A stretch of 64,000 nt of DNA from Tunicatimonas sp964551335. GTDB lineage: Bacteria > Bacteroidota > Bacteroidia > Cytophagales > Cyclobacteriaceae. Of this stretch, positions 7,625 through 16,458 are shown piece by piece. The notes beneath the pieces are model-generated. The model had not been told where the DNA came from, did no database searches, and saw nothing but the letters and a program-made list of their open reading frames with translations. Position numbers and translations under genes: made by a program. Position 1 is the first letter of the stretch; every line of letters begins with the position of its first letter. The DNA is taken from contig CAZKCO010000007.1 in the NCBI GenBank assembly GCA_964551335.1, positions 1 to 64,000 of the forward strand, read 5' to 3'.

Positions 7625-8416
7625 ATGATGAATCTTAGCCTAACTAACAAAAAAGCAATCGTTTGCGGAAGTACCGACGGTATTGGCAAAGCCTGCGCTT
7701 TGGAAATTGCCGACTTGGGAGCCAGTGTGACCCTGGTAGCCCGCAATGAAGAAAAACTTAAGAAAACGCTGGACGAACTCTCTACTTCTGAAGGACAAAG
7801 CCACAACTATCTCTGCGCTGACTTTCAGCAACCCGATTACTTAAAGGCAGTAGTACGAGATTATGTCAGTAATCAGCCGGAGATTCATATTCTGGTGAAT
7901 AATACCGGAGGGCCACCGGCGGGCCCGGCTCACCAGGCTAGCCTGGACGCTTTCCGTAAAGGTTTTGAGATGCACGTGATCGGTAATCAGATTTTAGTGC
8001 AAGCGATCTTACCCAAGATGAAAGCTGCGGGCTACGGACGGATTGTAAATATTATTTCTACTTCGGTAAAGGAGCCCATCCCGGGATTGGGAGTTTCGAA
8101 CACCATACGGGGAGCCGTAGGTAACTGGGCTAAAACACTGTCTAAGGAACTGGGACAGTTTGGTATTACCGTAAATAACGTCTTGCCCGGATCTACCGAA
8201 ACCGGCCGTATCCGCGATCTAATTCATAAGAGAGCGGAGAGCCAAGGGAAGACTCCGGAAGAAATAGAGCAGAATATGAAAGACCAGATTCCAGTAGGTC
8301 GATTTGCCGAACCGGCGGAGATTGGCTACGCCGTAGCTTTTCTAGCTTCACCAGCGGCGGCCTATATTTCAGGAGTGAACTTAACGGTAGACGGGGGAAA
8401 GATGGGATGCGCTTGA
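7625..8416 (+). CDS. SDR-family oxidoreductase with atypical active site
   Basis: A 263-residue Rossmann enzyme. The cofactor motif is GSTDGIG at 15-21, with Arg40 after the second strand favouring NADP. The VNNTGG motif is at 91-96 and the usual post-catalytic block NNVLPG is present. Where classical SDRs have Tyr-x-x-x-Lys, this protein reads Ser158-Asn-Thr-Ile-Arg162, while Ser145/Ser147 keep the catalytic Ser position. I recall a clade of FabG-like SDRs carrying this SNxxR pattern, so it may be a family trait rather than decay, and the reaction may differ from a standard ketoreductase. It is divergent from kynU, so a common regulatory region is possible. Two consecutive ATG codons make the start uncertain by one residue. 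Confidence 0.9.
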   Translation: MMNLSLTNKKAIVCGSTDGIGKACALEIADLGASVTLVARNEEKLKKTLDELSTSEGQSHNYLCADFQQPDYLKAVVRDYVSNQPEIHILVNNTGGPPAGPAHQASLDAFRKGFEMHVIGNQILVQAILPKMKAAGYGRIVNIISTSVKEPIPGLGVSNTIRGAVGNWAKTLSKELGQFGITVNNVLPGSTETGRIRDLIHKRAESQGKTPEEIEQNMKDQIPVGRFAEPAEIGYAVAFLASPAAAYISGVNLTVDGGKMGCA

Positions 8417-8519
8417 CAATTAGTAATGCACAACGTACAATGAACAGTTAATTGCTCACTGCATGGGGTGCCCGCCCGAAGCTCGGCGCGTGGCGACCAC
8501 CCGCACATTGTTAATTGAG
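8417..8519. repeat. Intergenic imperfect palindrome (ATTG/CAAT type)
   Basis: Between two convergent genes lies an imperfectly palindromic block: AATGCACAACGTACAATGAA followed by GTTAATTGCTCACTGCATGGGG, a GC-rich centre, then CACATTGTTAATTGA. The part GTTAATTGCTCACTGCATGGGG closely resembles GCTAATTGTTCATTGCACGGGG at 17250-17271, so both appear to be degenerate copies of one intergenic repeat. It may act as a transcript end. Confidence 0.5.
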
Positions 8520-9260
8520 TTAGACGGAAACTAAGCTTTTTCCGGCTTCTTTGGGGTTTTTCTTTAACTTAGCAATATTGAAAACCTTCTGGGTTTTATA
8601 CTTGGTGTAGCTGCACTCGTAGTGCTTCACTAGTGTACCTTCTTTCTCTTCAGTAGGGGATTCAATAATTTCTTCGCGAACTACCCGCAACGTGTAATAG
8701 CCACAAGTAGGCGATTTCTCAGCGTGTAGATGACCTTTGTACTTTTCAATCTGCGTTTCGCCGGTTGCTTCATCAACCCAAACGTCGTAGTCTACTGAGA
8801 AAATATTTTCCTCGGCCTGCTGCCCTTCATCCAGATGCACATCCTCTTCCTCCTCGCTCAGCAATTTCATTTCGTTGCCCGCCTTAGATATTCGCGGTTT
8901 GTATCGTAATTTATGCAGACGCTCCTCAATAAAAGTGGGGTAATAGTATTCTAGGTAGTTGTAAATTACTACGCCGATAATCATCCCGAACATAACGGAC
9001 ACGAACAAACCGACGAATACAAACATCCACTCAGTAGACAGGATGGAGGTAACGTAGCTTGCACCACCGGCAAGAAAAGCGATGCTGCTGTACCATAACA
9101 ACTTTTTCTCATTCTTATTGATGAAATCGTACTTGGCTTTATAGTTTTTAGTAGCGGCTAACTTAAACAGCAAATACAGCAGTATTGCAATACCAACTGC
9201 AATACCTACAAAGGTTCCGTAAAAAAGGATTTGCCGAAAGATTGATAAAAAGCTTTCCAT
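8520..9260 (-). CDS. Membrane protein of unknown function
   Basis: A 246-residue protein. Three or four hydrophobic segments occupy the first ~120 residues: one near 12-33 (FYGTFVGIAVGIAILLYLLF), one near 55-75 and one or two near 78-105 (MFVFVGLFVSVMFGMIIGVV). The remaining ~125 residues are hydrophilic and probably cytoplasmic, with an acidic patch LLSEEEEDVHLDEGQQ and a beta-rich end including CGYYTLRVV and YECSYTKYKTQKVF. I recognise no named family. It is convergent with the SDR gene and separated from the next gene by 236 bp of AT-rich DNA, so it is probably transcribed alone. Confidence 0.75.
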   Translation of the reverse strand: MESFLSIFRQILFYGTFVGIAVGIAILLYLLFKLAATKNYKAKYDFINKNEKKLLWYSSIAFLAGGASYVTSILSTEWMFVFVGLFVSVMFGMIIGVVIYNYLEYYYPTFIEERLHKLRYKPRISKAGNEMKLLSEEEEDVHLDEGQQAEENIFSVDYDVWVDEATGETQIEKYKGHLHAEKSPTCGYYTLRVVREEIIESPTEEKEGTLVKHYECSYTKYKTQKVFNIAKLKKNPKEAGKSLVSV

Positions 9261-9496
9261 GACCTGACCTTAATTGGTGAGTAATAATGTTTAAAGTATC
9301 TGTTTACTAACTAGGGTTAATATCGCAAAAGTAAGTTAAAATTTACGGAAAGGATATTCGTTCTCTCCGTTAATTGCAGGGTTTTATTACATAGTAGCCA
9401 TCGGCTAGATTTCTTACTTAATATATGAATTTAACGTCAATAAATAAAGCATTATTATTAAAGTACAACACACTATTAATCTTACAAGGTTGTATT

Positions 9497-11728
9497 CTAG
9501 AGGTTTTCTTCAATAAACTTGGTAATCATACCGAACAGGTGGAGCCGGGTGTTGCCGCCACTTATACCGTGATTACGGTTCGGATAGTAAAATGACTCAA
9601 ACGATTTGTTGGCGGTAATAAATGCATTCTGCATTTCTACGGCATTCTGAAAGTGCACATTATCATCACCCGTACCGTGGATCAGTAACAGGTCGCCCTC
9701 CAGCTTATCGGCGTAGGTCAGGGGCGAATACTGATCGTAACCTTCTGGGTTTAACTGAGGGGTTTGCAGATATCGCTCAGTATAGATGGTGTCGTACAGA
9801 CGCCAACTGGTTACCGGGGCTACTGCTACCCCCACGTCAAACACATCATTGCCTAGTAACATACTCAGCAGAGTCATATAGCCCCCGTAGCTCCAGCCCC
9901 AAATGCCAACTCGGTCCGGATTAATGTATGGCTGACCGGCAAAGTAACGGGCGCTGGCAATCTGATCTTCCACTTCGTATTTGCCCAGGTTTTTGTAAGT
10001 CACCGTCCGAAAATCTTTTCCTCGGCCTCCGGTACCCCGGTTATCCACACAAGCCACTAAGTACCCTTTATTGGCCAGGTAATGAAACCAGGGCTCATGC
10101 CCGCTCAACCAGCTATCTTTAACCAGTTGAGAACCCGGACCACCGTAAACGAACATAAGCAACGGGTAGGTTTGGGTAGAATCGAAGTCGGTAGGTTTAA
10201 TCATGTAGGCGTTGAGCGCCAGCGTGTCGCTAATCGGTACGGTCAGGTATTCTTTTGTTCCCATCCGGTAGCTAGTCAGCTCTGTCCGCAGCTCAGAATT
10301 ATCCTCCAGTACTTTAATTTGTTTGCCCTGTGGTGCCTTATGTAAGCTCACCGCAAGTGGTGATTGAGAGGAAGAGTGCCGGTCAATATAGTAAGAGTAA
10401 TCAGGGTTTAGCGTGATACTGTGTGTTCCCGGTTGCTCAGTTAACCGCTGCTTTCGTTTACCATTCAGGTTAATGGTATACAGATGTCGCTCCAGAGATG
10501 ATACTTCGGTAGATAGGTAGTATGCCAGGTTTTTATCTTCGTCTACTCCCAGAAATTCACTCACCTCCCAGTTGCCCTCCGTGACCTGGCGTAACCGTGA
10601 ACCATCCATGGCGTGAAGATAGATATGCTTATACCCATCCTCTTCGCTAGTCCGCACAAATTGTTCACCGTTCTTCAGGTAAACAAGGTGGTCGTTGTAA
10701 TCTAAATCTACGTAGGTATCACTCTCTTCAGTAAGTATCACTTCCGCAGTTCCGTTTTGGGCGTTAGCGTGAATAATTTCCAGTTTGTTCTGCAACCGGT
10801 TCAGCCGAATAATAGATAACAGGTTATTATCGGTAGTCCACTGCATACGCGGCAGGTACATATCAGTTTCTTCGCCGAGCTTTACCGGAATGGTTTGCTG
10901 ATCAGCCAGGTGATAAATAAAGGCACTTACTACCGAATTGACCTCGCCGGCCTTGGGGTACTTAAATCGATAATCTTCGGGGTAAAGCCCGTTCCACAGC
11001 TGCATATTGTATTCGGGCACCTCGGCCTCATCAAACGAAAGGTAAGCTAGTTTATCTCCTTCAGGCGACCAGAAGAAGGCTTTCGTAACGGAGAACTCTT
11101 CCTCGTATACCCAATCGGTACTGCCGTGGATTAGTTTGTTTTGCTCGCCATCGTAGGTCACCTGGGTTAATGAACCATCGCTCAGTGTTACGTAAAACAG
11201 GTTATTATCCCGCGTGAAGGCTACTTTACTACCATCGGGTGAAAAAGTGGCGTACGCCTGCTTACCACCTTCGGCCAGTTTACGGAACGAGCCATCCTCA
11301 GTGTCGTAAACGTAGTAGTAAGCGCGGGTAGACCGGCGGTAAATCGGTTCGTATTCGGTAGCTACCAGCACTTTGGTTTCGTCGGGGCTTAAGGAGTATT
11401 GGCCATACACTAGGGCAAAAGGTTCTCCTTCTTCCACCAGGTTACGCCCATTCACTAGCGTATCGACCACCTCACCCGTGGTGATATCGTACTTCAGAAT
11501 ATGCTGGTAGTAATCGTTTTCGTCCTGCACCTGAGAGGTGTAGTAACGCCCATTATCCATCCAGTTAATTCCCAGGATATCGTTCTGAGCGAACAGCCCT
11601 CGACTATAAATATCTTCCAACGTGAGCTCCTGCGATTGTCCCCAACTGTTGAAAGTTATAGTGAGGATGAGGACGAAGATACCCACTAAAGAGACTTTTT
11701 TGTTGATAAAATTTAACACTTCTGGCAT
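9497..11728 (-). CDS. Dipeptidyl peptidase IV (S9B prolyl oligopeptidase family)
   Basis: A 743-residue secreted peptidase that removes Xaa-Pro dipeptides from peptide N-termini. A hydrophobic signal sequence ends near residue 30 (FNSWGQ). The N-terminal beta-propeller carries the DPP-IV-specific double Glu motif YEEEF at 208-212, which binds the substrate amino terminus. The C-terminal alpha/beta hydrolase domain has Ser613 in GWSYGG, Asp688 in HGTGDDNVH and His720 in NRNHGIS; the Asp-to-His spacing of 32 equals that of human DPP4. All catalytic parts are intact. It likely acts in the periplasm or outer envelope in peptide scavenging. It stands alone on the minus strand, with a long AT-rich upstream region shared with the divergent thioredoxin gene. 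Confidence 0.95.
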   Translation of the reverse strand: MPEVLNFINKKVSLVGIFVLILTITFNSWGQSQELTLEDIYSRGLFAQNDILGINWMDNGRYYTSQVQDENDYYQHILKYDITTGEVVDTLVNGRNLVEEGEPFALVYGQYSLSPDETKVLVATEYEPIYRRSTRAYYYVYDTEDGSFRKLAEGGKQAYATFSPDGSKVAFTRDNNLFYVTLSDGSLTQVTYDGEQNKLIHGSTDWVYEEEFSVTKAFFWSPEGDKLAYLSFDEAEVPEYNMQLWNGLYPEDYRFKYPKAGEVNSVVSAFIYHLADQQTIPVKLGEETDMYLPRMQWTTDNNLLSIIRLNRLQNKLEIIHANAQNGTAEVILTEESDTYVDLDYNDHLVYLKNGEQFVRTSEEDGYKHIYLHAMDGSRLRQVTEGNWEVSEFLGVDEDKNLAYYLSTEVSSLERHLYTINLNGKRKQRLTEQPGTHSITLNPDYSYYIDRHSSSQSPLAVSLHKAPQGKQIKVLEDNSELRTELTSYRMGTKEYLTVPISDTLALNAYMIKPTDFDSTQTYPLLMFVYGGPGSQLVKDSWLSGHEPWFHYLANKGYLVACVDNRGTGGRGKDFRTVTYKNLGKYEVEDQIASARYFAGQPYINPDRVGIWGWSYGGYMTLLSMLLGNDVFDVGVAVAPVTSWRLYDTIYTERYLQTPQLNPEGYDQYSPLTYADKLEGDLLLIHGTGDDNVHFQNAVEMQNAFITANKSFESFYYPNRNHGISGGNTRLHLFGMITKFIEENL

Positions 11729-11994
11729 TATCTTACATATCTAATAGTACAATAAATGGCTGGTTTGCAACCCCAGCACACTATTTCAGGAAAAGAAAAC
11801 AGTTTACTGCTGATGTAGTTATATACGTCAACAAATGGCAAATATGATTTTTTTTAGTAATACGCCCCTATTTTTTGTACTAATTTTTGTATTACGGTAG
11901 GCCCAGACCTTCATTACCGAGCATTTTCTTACAAACCGCGCAGATAACCTTCTGAGTATGGTATAGTTTATGTACAGGTAATTCAGATTTTTTT

Positions 11995-12315
11995 ATGAAG
12001 ACTAAAAAGAAAACTTTTTCTGAGCTAATCACTCAATCCGATGTACCAGTACTGGTTGATTTTTACGCAACTTGGTGTGATCCCTGCCAGGCACTTAGCC
12101 CGGTGGTGAGCGATACCGCCCGCGACTTTAAAGACCAATTAAAAGTAGTGAAAGTAGATGTAGATAAAAACCAGTCGGCCGCATTCAAGTACAAAATTCA
12201 GGGAGTACCCACGCTTATTTTATTTAGAAAGGGTAAGGTACTCTGGCGACAGTCCGGGCTGATGACCCGTAAGCAGCTAAGCACTTCGCTTAGTCGCGCT
12301 TTAAACAGCAACTAA
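11995..12315 (+). CDS. Thioredoxin-family protein with CDPC active site
   Basis: A 106-residue single thioredoxin domain without signal peptide, so cytoplasmic. The redox motif is Cys28-Asp-Pro-Cys31 (ATWCDPCQ) instead of the classical CGPC; the cis-Pro is Pro72 in GVPTLI, and the buried Asp in VDFYATW is kept. Changes between the two cysteines tune redox potential, so it may be a specialised reductant rather than the main TrxA. It is followed after 45 bp by the fasciclin lipoprotein gene on the same strand, but no functional link is evident. Confidence 0.9.
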   Translation: MKTKKKTFSELITQSDVPVLVDFYATWCDPCQALSPVVSDTARDFKDQLKVVKVDVDKNQSAAFKYKIQGVPTLILFRKGKVLWRQSGLMTRKQLSTSLSRALNSN

Positions 12316-12360
12316 TTTTTATAAACCACATAATTAATTCTTAAACAAACCCAGACAATC

Positions 12361-13710
12361 ATGAAGAAAGTATTGTATTCATTTTTATGGCTTCTTACTG
12401 TGGGAGGCTTTCTGTTCTTAACCAGTTGCGGTGAAGACGGAGAAGATCCATTACCAGGCGGCAATATAACATTATCAACTCCCGATGGAGATATTACTGA
12501 TGGAACATTATTAGCTGCTCCGGGTTCAGACGTAGAAATCACGGCTTCTTTAGGTGTTTCCAGCACTGAAGAGATTAGTGTAGTAACTAATAATGCCTCA
12601 GTTGTGAGCGTGCCTACAGATAATGTTATTACCTCAGGAGGTTCTATCACTGTAACGGTAGGTGCATCGGCCAGCTTAGGCGAAGAAGCTACATTGACTT
12701 TTAGCTCAGGAGCTACCAATGAGCAGCTAACTATTACTGTAGGTTACAATACCGTAGTAGACGCAGCGCTATCAAATAGCGACCTGAGCATCTTAGTAGA
12801 AGCCCTACAAGCGGCTGATTTAGTAACAACTTTACAGGGAGATGGTCCGTTTACCGTATTTGCTCCTACTAACAACGCTTTTGAATCATTACTAACCCAA
12901 TTAGGGGCTACCAAAGAAGAACTATTGGCACGAGATGATTTAGCTGAAATTTTGCTATATCATGTAGTAGGAGACGCAGAAGTGTTATCTGGTGATTTAA
13001 CTGACGGACAGATTATTGAAACTTTGCATCCTGAAGGGTTGAGCGTTCTAGCCTCAGTGGGTGATAATGTTATGATTAATAACTCCACGGTTACTAATGC
13101 TGATGTAACTACCGGTAATGGTGTAGTGCATATTATTGACGAAGTTCTTTTACCTCAAACGGTGGCTGAATACGAAGCAGTATTATTAGCTGCTCCTGTG
13201 GGGCAAGGTGCTGGTCAGCGTACTTCTGAAACTTTCTTTAGTGCTGCTACCGGAGAAACTTATTCCGTAGAAGATGTAGTGGCCGGTACAGACGGGGTGG
13301 CTTCGGCTGATATTGATTTTGGCTACTACTACGGAGCCACCAATAACGCATCTTTAGCAGCACCTTCCGATTATCCTCAGCAGGTTTATAACTTAACCGC
13401 TACCGGTGCCAACTGGAGTGCTCTGAACGAAACCATGTTTAGCCCAACAAACAACTTGACGCTAGACGATTTCAATGCTATCGGACCAGCTGACGCGGTT
13501 CGTTTAGTACAAGAGTATGAGGTTGCATCAGCAGCATCAGCTCCGGTTACCGAGATCACGACTCTTTCTGCTGGCGATCTGATTACGTTCAAAACCGTGA
13601 ATGACTTATACGGTATCATTCGTGTAATAGAAGTCGTTGATGGTAATAACGATGGTGAATTTGATGGAATAGACGATAGCATTGAGTTGGAAGTTAAAGT
13701 AACTCAGTGA
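12361..13710 (+). CDS. Lipoprotein with fasciclin (FAS1) domain
   Basis: A 449-residue surface or periplasmic lipoprotein: signal with lipobox LTSC near residue 22. Residues ~30-125 are a beta-rich Ser/Thr/Val module, perhaps an Ig-like or cadherin-like fold. Residues ~127-265 are a FAS1 domain with the typical start TVVDAALSNSDLSILVEAL, the block GPFTVFAPTNNAF (H1 region) and the end motif GNGVVHIIDEVLLP (H2 region). The last ~180 residues are another beta-type region with no recognised domain. FAS1 proteins serve in cell adhesion or matrix binding. A strong terminator at 13734-13767 follows. Confidence 0.9.
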   Translation: MKKVLYSFLWLLTVGGFLFLTSCGEDGEDPLPGGNITLSTPDGDITDGTLLAAPGSDVEITASLGVSSTEEISVVTNNASVVSVPTDNVITSGGSITVTVGASASLGEEATLTFSSGATNEQLTITVGYNTVVDAALSNSDLSILVEALQAADLVTTLQGDGPFTVFAPTNNAFESLLTQLGATKEELLARDDLAEILLYHVVGDAEVLSGDLTDGQIIETLHPEGLSVLASVGDNVMINNSTVTNADVTTGNGVVHIIDEVLLPQTVAEYEAVLLAAPVGQGAGQRTSETFFSAATGETYSVEDVVAGTDGVASADIDFGYYYGATNNASLAAPSDYPQQVYNLTATGANWSALNETMFSPTNNLTLDDFNAIGPADAVRLVQEYEVASAASAPVTEITTLSAGDLITFKTVNDLYGIIRVIEVVDGNNDGEFDGIDDSIELEVKVTQ

Positions 13711-13733
13711 TAGCATAGAATCGCTAATTAATT

Positions 13734-13767
13734 AAGCGCAGGGGTTTCGGCTCTTGCGCTTTTTTTG
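13734..13767 (+). terminator. Rho-independent terminator after the fasciclin gene
   Basis: AAGCGCA (13734-13740) pairs with TGCGCTT (13755-13761) and is followed by a run of eight T residues. It lies 24 bp after the stop codon. Confidence 0.85.
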
Positions 13768-13790
13768 TGATAGTTTTAGTCAGGTGGAAC

Positions 13791-13821
13791 TTTGATTATC
13801 ATTTAGTGTTTTCTATATTTG
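13791..13821 (+). promoter_or_regulatory. Bacteroidota-type promoter of rplS
   Basis: TTTG at 13791-13794 and TATATTTG at 13814-13821, 19 bp apart, match the known Bacteroidota consensus TTTG / TAnnTTTG. Transcription should begin around 13828, leaving a leader of about 30 nt before the L19 start at 13861. Confidence 0.8.
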
Positions 13822-13860
13822 CAGTCCTTTTCTGAGAAGACTATATCAACAAACGATACC

Positions 13861-14232
13861 ATGAGCGATCTACTAGCATTTGTGGAAAAAGAAATAGCGC
13901 AGGACACCCGTGCTAACTTTCCTGATTTTCAGGCTGGTGACACGATTAACGTGCACGTGAAAATTAAAGAAGGTAACAAGGAACGTATCCAGCAGTTTCA
14001 GGGCACTGTGATTCAGCGCAAAAACGCTAATTCCAGCGGAGAGACATTCACAGTTCGGAAAATATCTAACGGAGTAGGGGTTGAGCGTATCTTCCCACTG
14101 CTTTCGCCTAGCATAGATAAAATTGACCTAATTCGTCGGGGTAAAGTACGACGTGCCCGCTTGTACTATCTGCGAGGACGTCAGGGTAAAGCAGCTCGTA
14201 TTAAAGAGCGTCGCCAGCACTCGTCTAAGTAA
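13861..14232 (+). CDS. rplS: 50S ribosomal protein L19
   Basis: A 123-residue protein of the large ribosomal subunit, placed at the subunit interface. The L19 signatures are clear: FQAGDTINVHVKIKEG, RIQQFQGTVIQRK, the FTVRKISNGVGVERIFP block and the basic RRGKVRRARLYYLRGRQGKAARIKE tail (described as a cluster near 90-118). I start at ATG 13861; an upstream TTG in the same frame at 13819 lies inside the promoter and is rejected. In many bacteria rplS follows rimM-trmD; here it stands alone between two terminators, which is common in Bacteroidota. Confidence 0.97.
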   Translation: MSDLLAFVEKEIAQDTRANFPDFQAGDTINVHVKIKEGNKERIQQFQGTVIQRKNANSSGETFTVRKISNGVGVERIFPLLSPSIDKIDLIRRGKVRRARLYYLRGRQGKAARIKERRQHSSK

Positions 14233-14258
14233 CCGACTTTACGACATACACAAAACAA

Positions 14259-14293
14259 AAAAGCGATGGAATTGAACTTTCATCGCTTTTTTT
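14259..14293 (+). terminator. Rho-independent terminator after rplS
   Basis: AAAAGCGATG (14259-14268) pairs perfectly with CATCGCTTTT (14281-14290), followed by T residues to 14293. The A-run on the left side gives a T-run on the minus strand too, so it could also end the convergent gene finishing at 14317. Confidence 0.9.
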
Positions 14294-14316
14294 ATTGCTC
14301 TCAGCTAAGAGGCAGG

Positions 14317-14829
14317 TTATTGGTTCTGCTTCAACCCTTTCAGTTTGTCGTAGTCCATATCATCGGCTGGCTGGCTATCAGAACCCTCTCCGGTGACCTT
14401 GGCCGAACCCTCGTATCCCTGATAAGGATGATTAGTAGTTCGCTCGGCTCGATAGTCTTCCTGGTCTACGTCTTTGGTAGCTACCAAGTCGTGGTACCCA
14501 TAGTACTCCGCTAATTTATTTAGCTCTTCACGGTCGTGGTTTTTCAGCTTATCTAGGTCTACTTCAGGAGCATCGGTCAACTCTTGCCGACGTACTTCCA
14601 ATAAAATAGCGCCTGAATTGGTATTAAACTCCAGCATCTTCCAGGGCAATGCGTAGGTATCACTACCCAACCCCAGAAAACCTCCTTCCGATAAAACCAC
14701 AAACAAGGCCTGATTAGTCTGTGGACTAATAAAAACATCCTGGATTACTCCTACTTTTTCCTCTACGGCATCGTAAACGGTTTGTCCGGTTATATCTTTC
14801 GTTATGGATAAAAATCTTGGGTTCATCAT
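14317..14829 (-). CDS. PRC-barrel domain protein
   Basis: About 170 residues. The N-terminal ~85 residues fit the PRC-barrel fold: MNPRFLSITKDITGQTVYD, then KVGVIQDVFISPQTNQALFVVLS and the aromatic ALPWKMLEF edge. The C-terminal half is hydrophilic and disordered (EYYGYHDLV, DYRAERTTNHP, SDSQPADDMDYDKLKGL). PRC-barrel proteins of this size are often stress-related and small-ligand or protein binding; the exact role is unknown. I start at the ATG pair at 14829/14826; an in-frame start at 14859 would add ten non-conserved residues. It converges with rplS. Confidence 0.85.
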   Translation of the reverse strand: MMNPRFLSITKDITGQTVYDAVEEKVGVIQDVFISPQTNQALFVVLSEGGFLGLGSDTYALPWKMLEFNTNSGAILLEVRRQELTDAPEVDLDKLKNHDREELNKLAEYYGYHDLVATKDVDQEDYRAERTTNHPYQGYEGSAKVTGEGSDSQPADDMDYDKLKGLKQNQ

Positions 14830-15009
14830 AGTAAAAATTTTAAATCTACCGTTCGGCACCCAAAAATAGAAAAGACTAAGGTGTACTGAACGACTATAAA
14901 CAGAACTCAGCGAAATAGAAAAAGTTTAGTCTCTTACACTTGCTAATGGGCTACTTCAAACCAGCGCCAAAGCCCAAAAACTCGCCTATTTGCTACGTAT
15001 GACTATTTA

Positions 15010-16368
15010 TCAAAGTAGTTCATTCGCCAGATTTGCCAGATCGGATCGCTCACCCCGCACCAGGGTTACGTGCGCGTAAAGCGGATGCTGAGCTATCCGG
15101 TCCATCAGGTAAGAAAGACCATTACTTTGGCTGTCTAGGTAGGGAGTATCAATCTGATAGATGTCGCCGGTAAACACAATTTTGCAATTCTCGCCTGCCC
15201 GGGTGATAATCGTTTTTATCTCGTGGGGAGTGAGGTTCTGAGCTTCATCGACGATAAAGAAAATATTAGAAAGGCTGCGCCCCCGAATGTAGGCTAGCGG
15301 AGTAATCACTAGTTTCTCCTTATTAACCATCTCGGTAATGCGGGTAAAATCCTTATCGTTTTCTGAAAACTGGTTCTGAATAAATTTAAGATTATCCCAG
15401 AGCGGTTCCATGTAGGGGTTCAGCTTGGACTTGATGTCTCCCGGTAAGTAGCCAATGTCCTTGTTGCTCAGCGGTACAATGGGGCGAGCCAGATAGATTT
15501 GCTTGAAATCGCGTCGCTGCTCCAGAGCACCGGCCAGTGCCAGCAGGGTTTTTCCGGTGCCGGCTACTCCTTGTATGGCCACCAAGCGTACATTAGGGTT
15601 CGTGATGGCGTGCAAAGCAAATGTTTGCTCGGCATTTTTAGGACGAATACCGTAGGCAGTTCGCTTTTCTACCTTTTCCATCTTCTGCGTTTCCGGATTA
15701 TAGTAGCTAAGCACTGAATTCTTTGAACTCTTGAGAATATAATACTGATTAGCTCTCACATCTTTCAAGCCCCGAATGTCGCTTACTTCGCAGAAGCCAT
15801 CCCGGTACATATCCGAAATCTTTTGGCTACTGACTCGTTCCAGCACCTTACTTCCCTGATCCAGGTCATCAACGTGTTTTACTTTGCCCGTTTCGTAATC
15901 TTCCGAAACCAGGTTTAACGACTTCGCCTTCAGACGCAGATTAATATCTTTGGTCACTAGAATTACCCTACGATCGGGATGGGCATCTTGCAGCGTCAGC
16001 GCCGCATTAAGAATTTTATGATCAGCCTTGCGCTCGTCAAATACCTTCTCGGCATCAATCTCGCTTTCGTTACTCATCACCACTTTGAAACTCCCCTTAG
16101 ACTTGCCGTTCAGTGGAATCCAGTCTTGTAAGGTATGCTCGGCCGAAAGTGAATCCAGCATGCGAATAAACTCCCGGGCTTCAAAATTACGGGTATCACC
16201 GCCTTTTTTGAATTGATCCAGTTCTTCCAGCACCGTAATAGGTATGCCCACATCGTGCTCGTCAAAGTTCATGATGGCATCGTGCGAATACAGGATGACG
16301 GAAGTATCCAGCACAAAAATTTTCTTATTCTTATCTGAAGATTTAGTAATCTTTTTGGTACGTGTCAT
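15010..16368 (-). CDS. PhoH-family protein: PIN nuclease domain plus PhoH ATPase
   Basis: A 452-residue fusion known as PhoH2 type. Residues ~15-165 are a PIN domain with Asp21 in VLDTSVIL, a central acidic site in VLEELDQF (47-53) and Asp141 in VTKDINLR. Residues ~235-452 are the PhoH ATPase with Walker A GVAGTGKT (267-274) and Walker B Asp374-Glu375 in FIVDEAQNLT, then the TGDIYQID block. Studied PhoH2 proteins unwind and cut RNA, so a role in RNA turnover is likely. All key residues are present. It is followed upstream, on the same strand, by the AlbA_2 gene with a 90-bp gap. Confidence 0.93.
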   Translation of the reverse strand: MTRTKKITKSSDKNKKIFVLDTSVILYSHDAIMNFDEHDVGIPITVLEELDQFKKGGDTRNFEAREFIRMLDSLSAEHTLQDWIPLNGKSKGSFKVVMSNESEIDAEKVFDERKADHKILNAALTLQDAHPDRRVILVTKDINLRLKAKSLNLVSEDYETGKVKHVDDLDQGSKVLERVSSQKISDMYRDGFCEVSDIRGLKDVRANQYYILKSSKNSVLSYYNPETQKMEKVEKRTAYGIRPKNAEQTFALHAITNPNVRLVAIQGVAGTGKTLLALAGALEQRRDFKQIYLARPIVPLSNKDIGYLPGDIKSKLNPYMEPLWDNLKFIQNQFSENDKDFTRITEMVNKEKLVITPLAYIRGRSLSNIFFIVDEAQNLTPHEIKTIITRAGENCKIVFTGDIYQIDTPYLDSQSNGLSYLMDRIAQHPLYAHVTLVRGERSDLANLANELL

Positions 16369-16458
16369 AGAGAAACTTCAAGCTAATAACAATCAAGGCC
16401 TTACTGCGCAGAATGCTGCCTTCTTTGGTTTTGGAGGGTAACAAAGATAAAGAATAAT

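Noticed and set aside
9622..10345. Plus-strand ORFs opposite the DPP-IV gene
   Set aside because: Shadows of a well-supported peptidase gene with complete catalytic triad.
13819..13860. Earlier TTG start for L19
   Set aside because: The TTG lies inside the TATATTTG promoter box, so it cannot be in the mRNA; L19 homology begins at ATG 13861.
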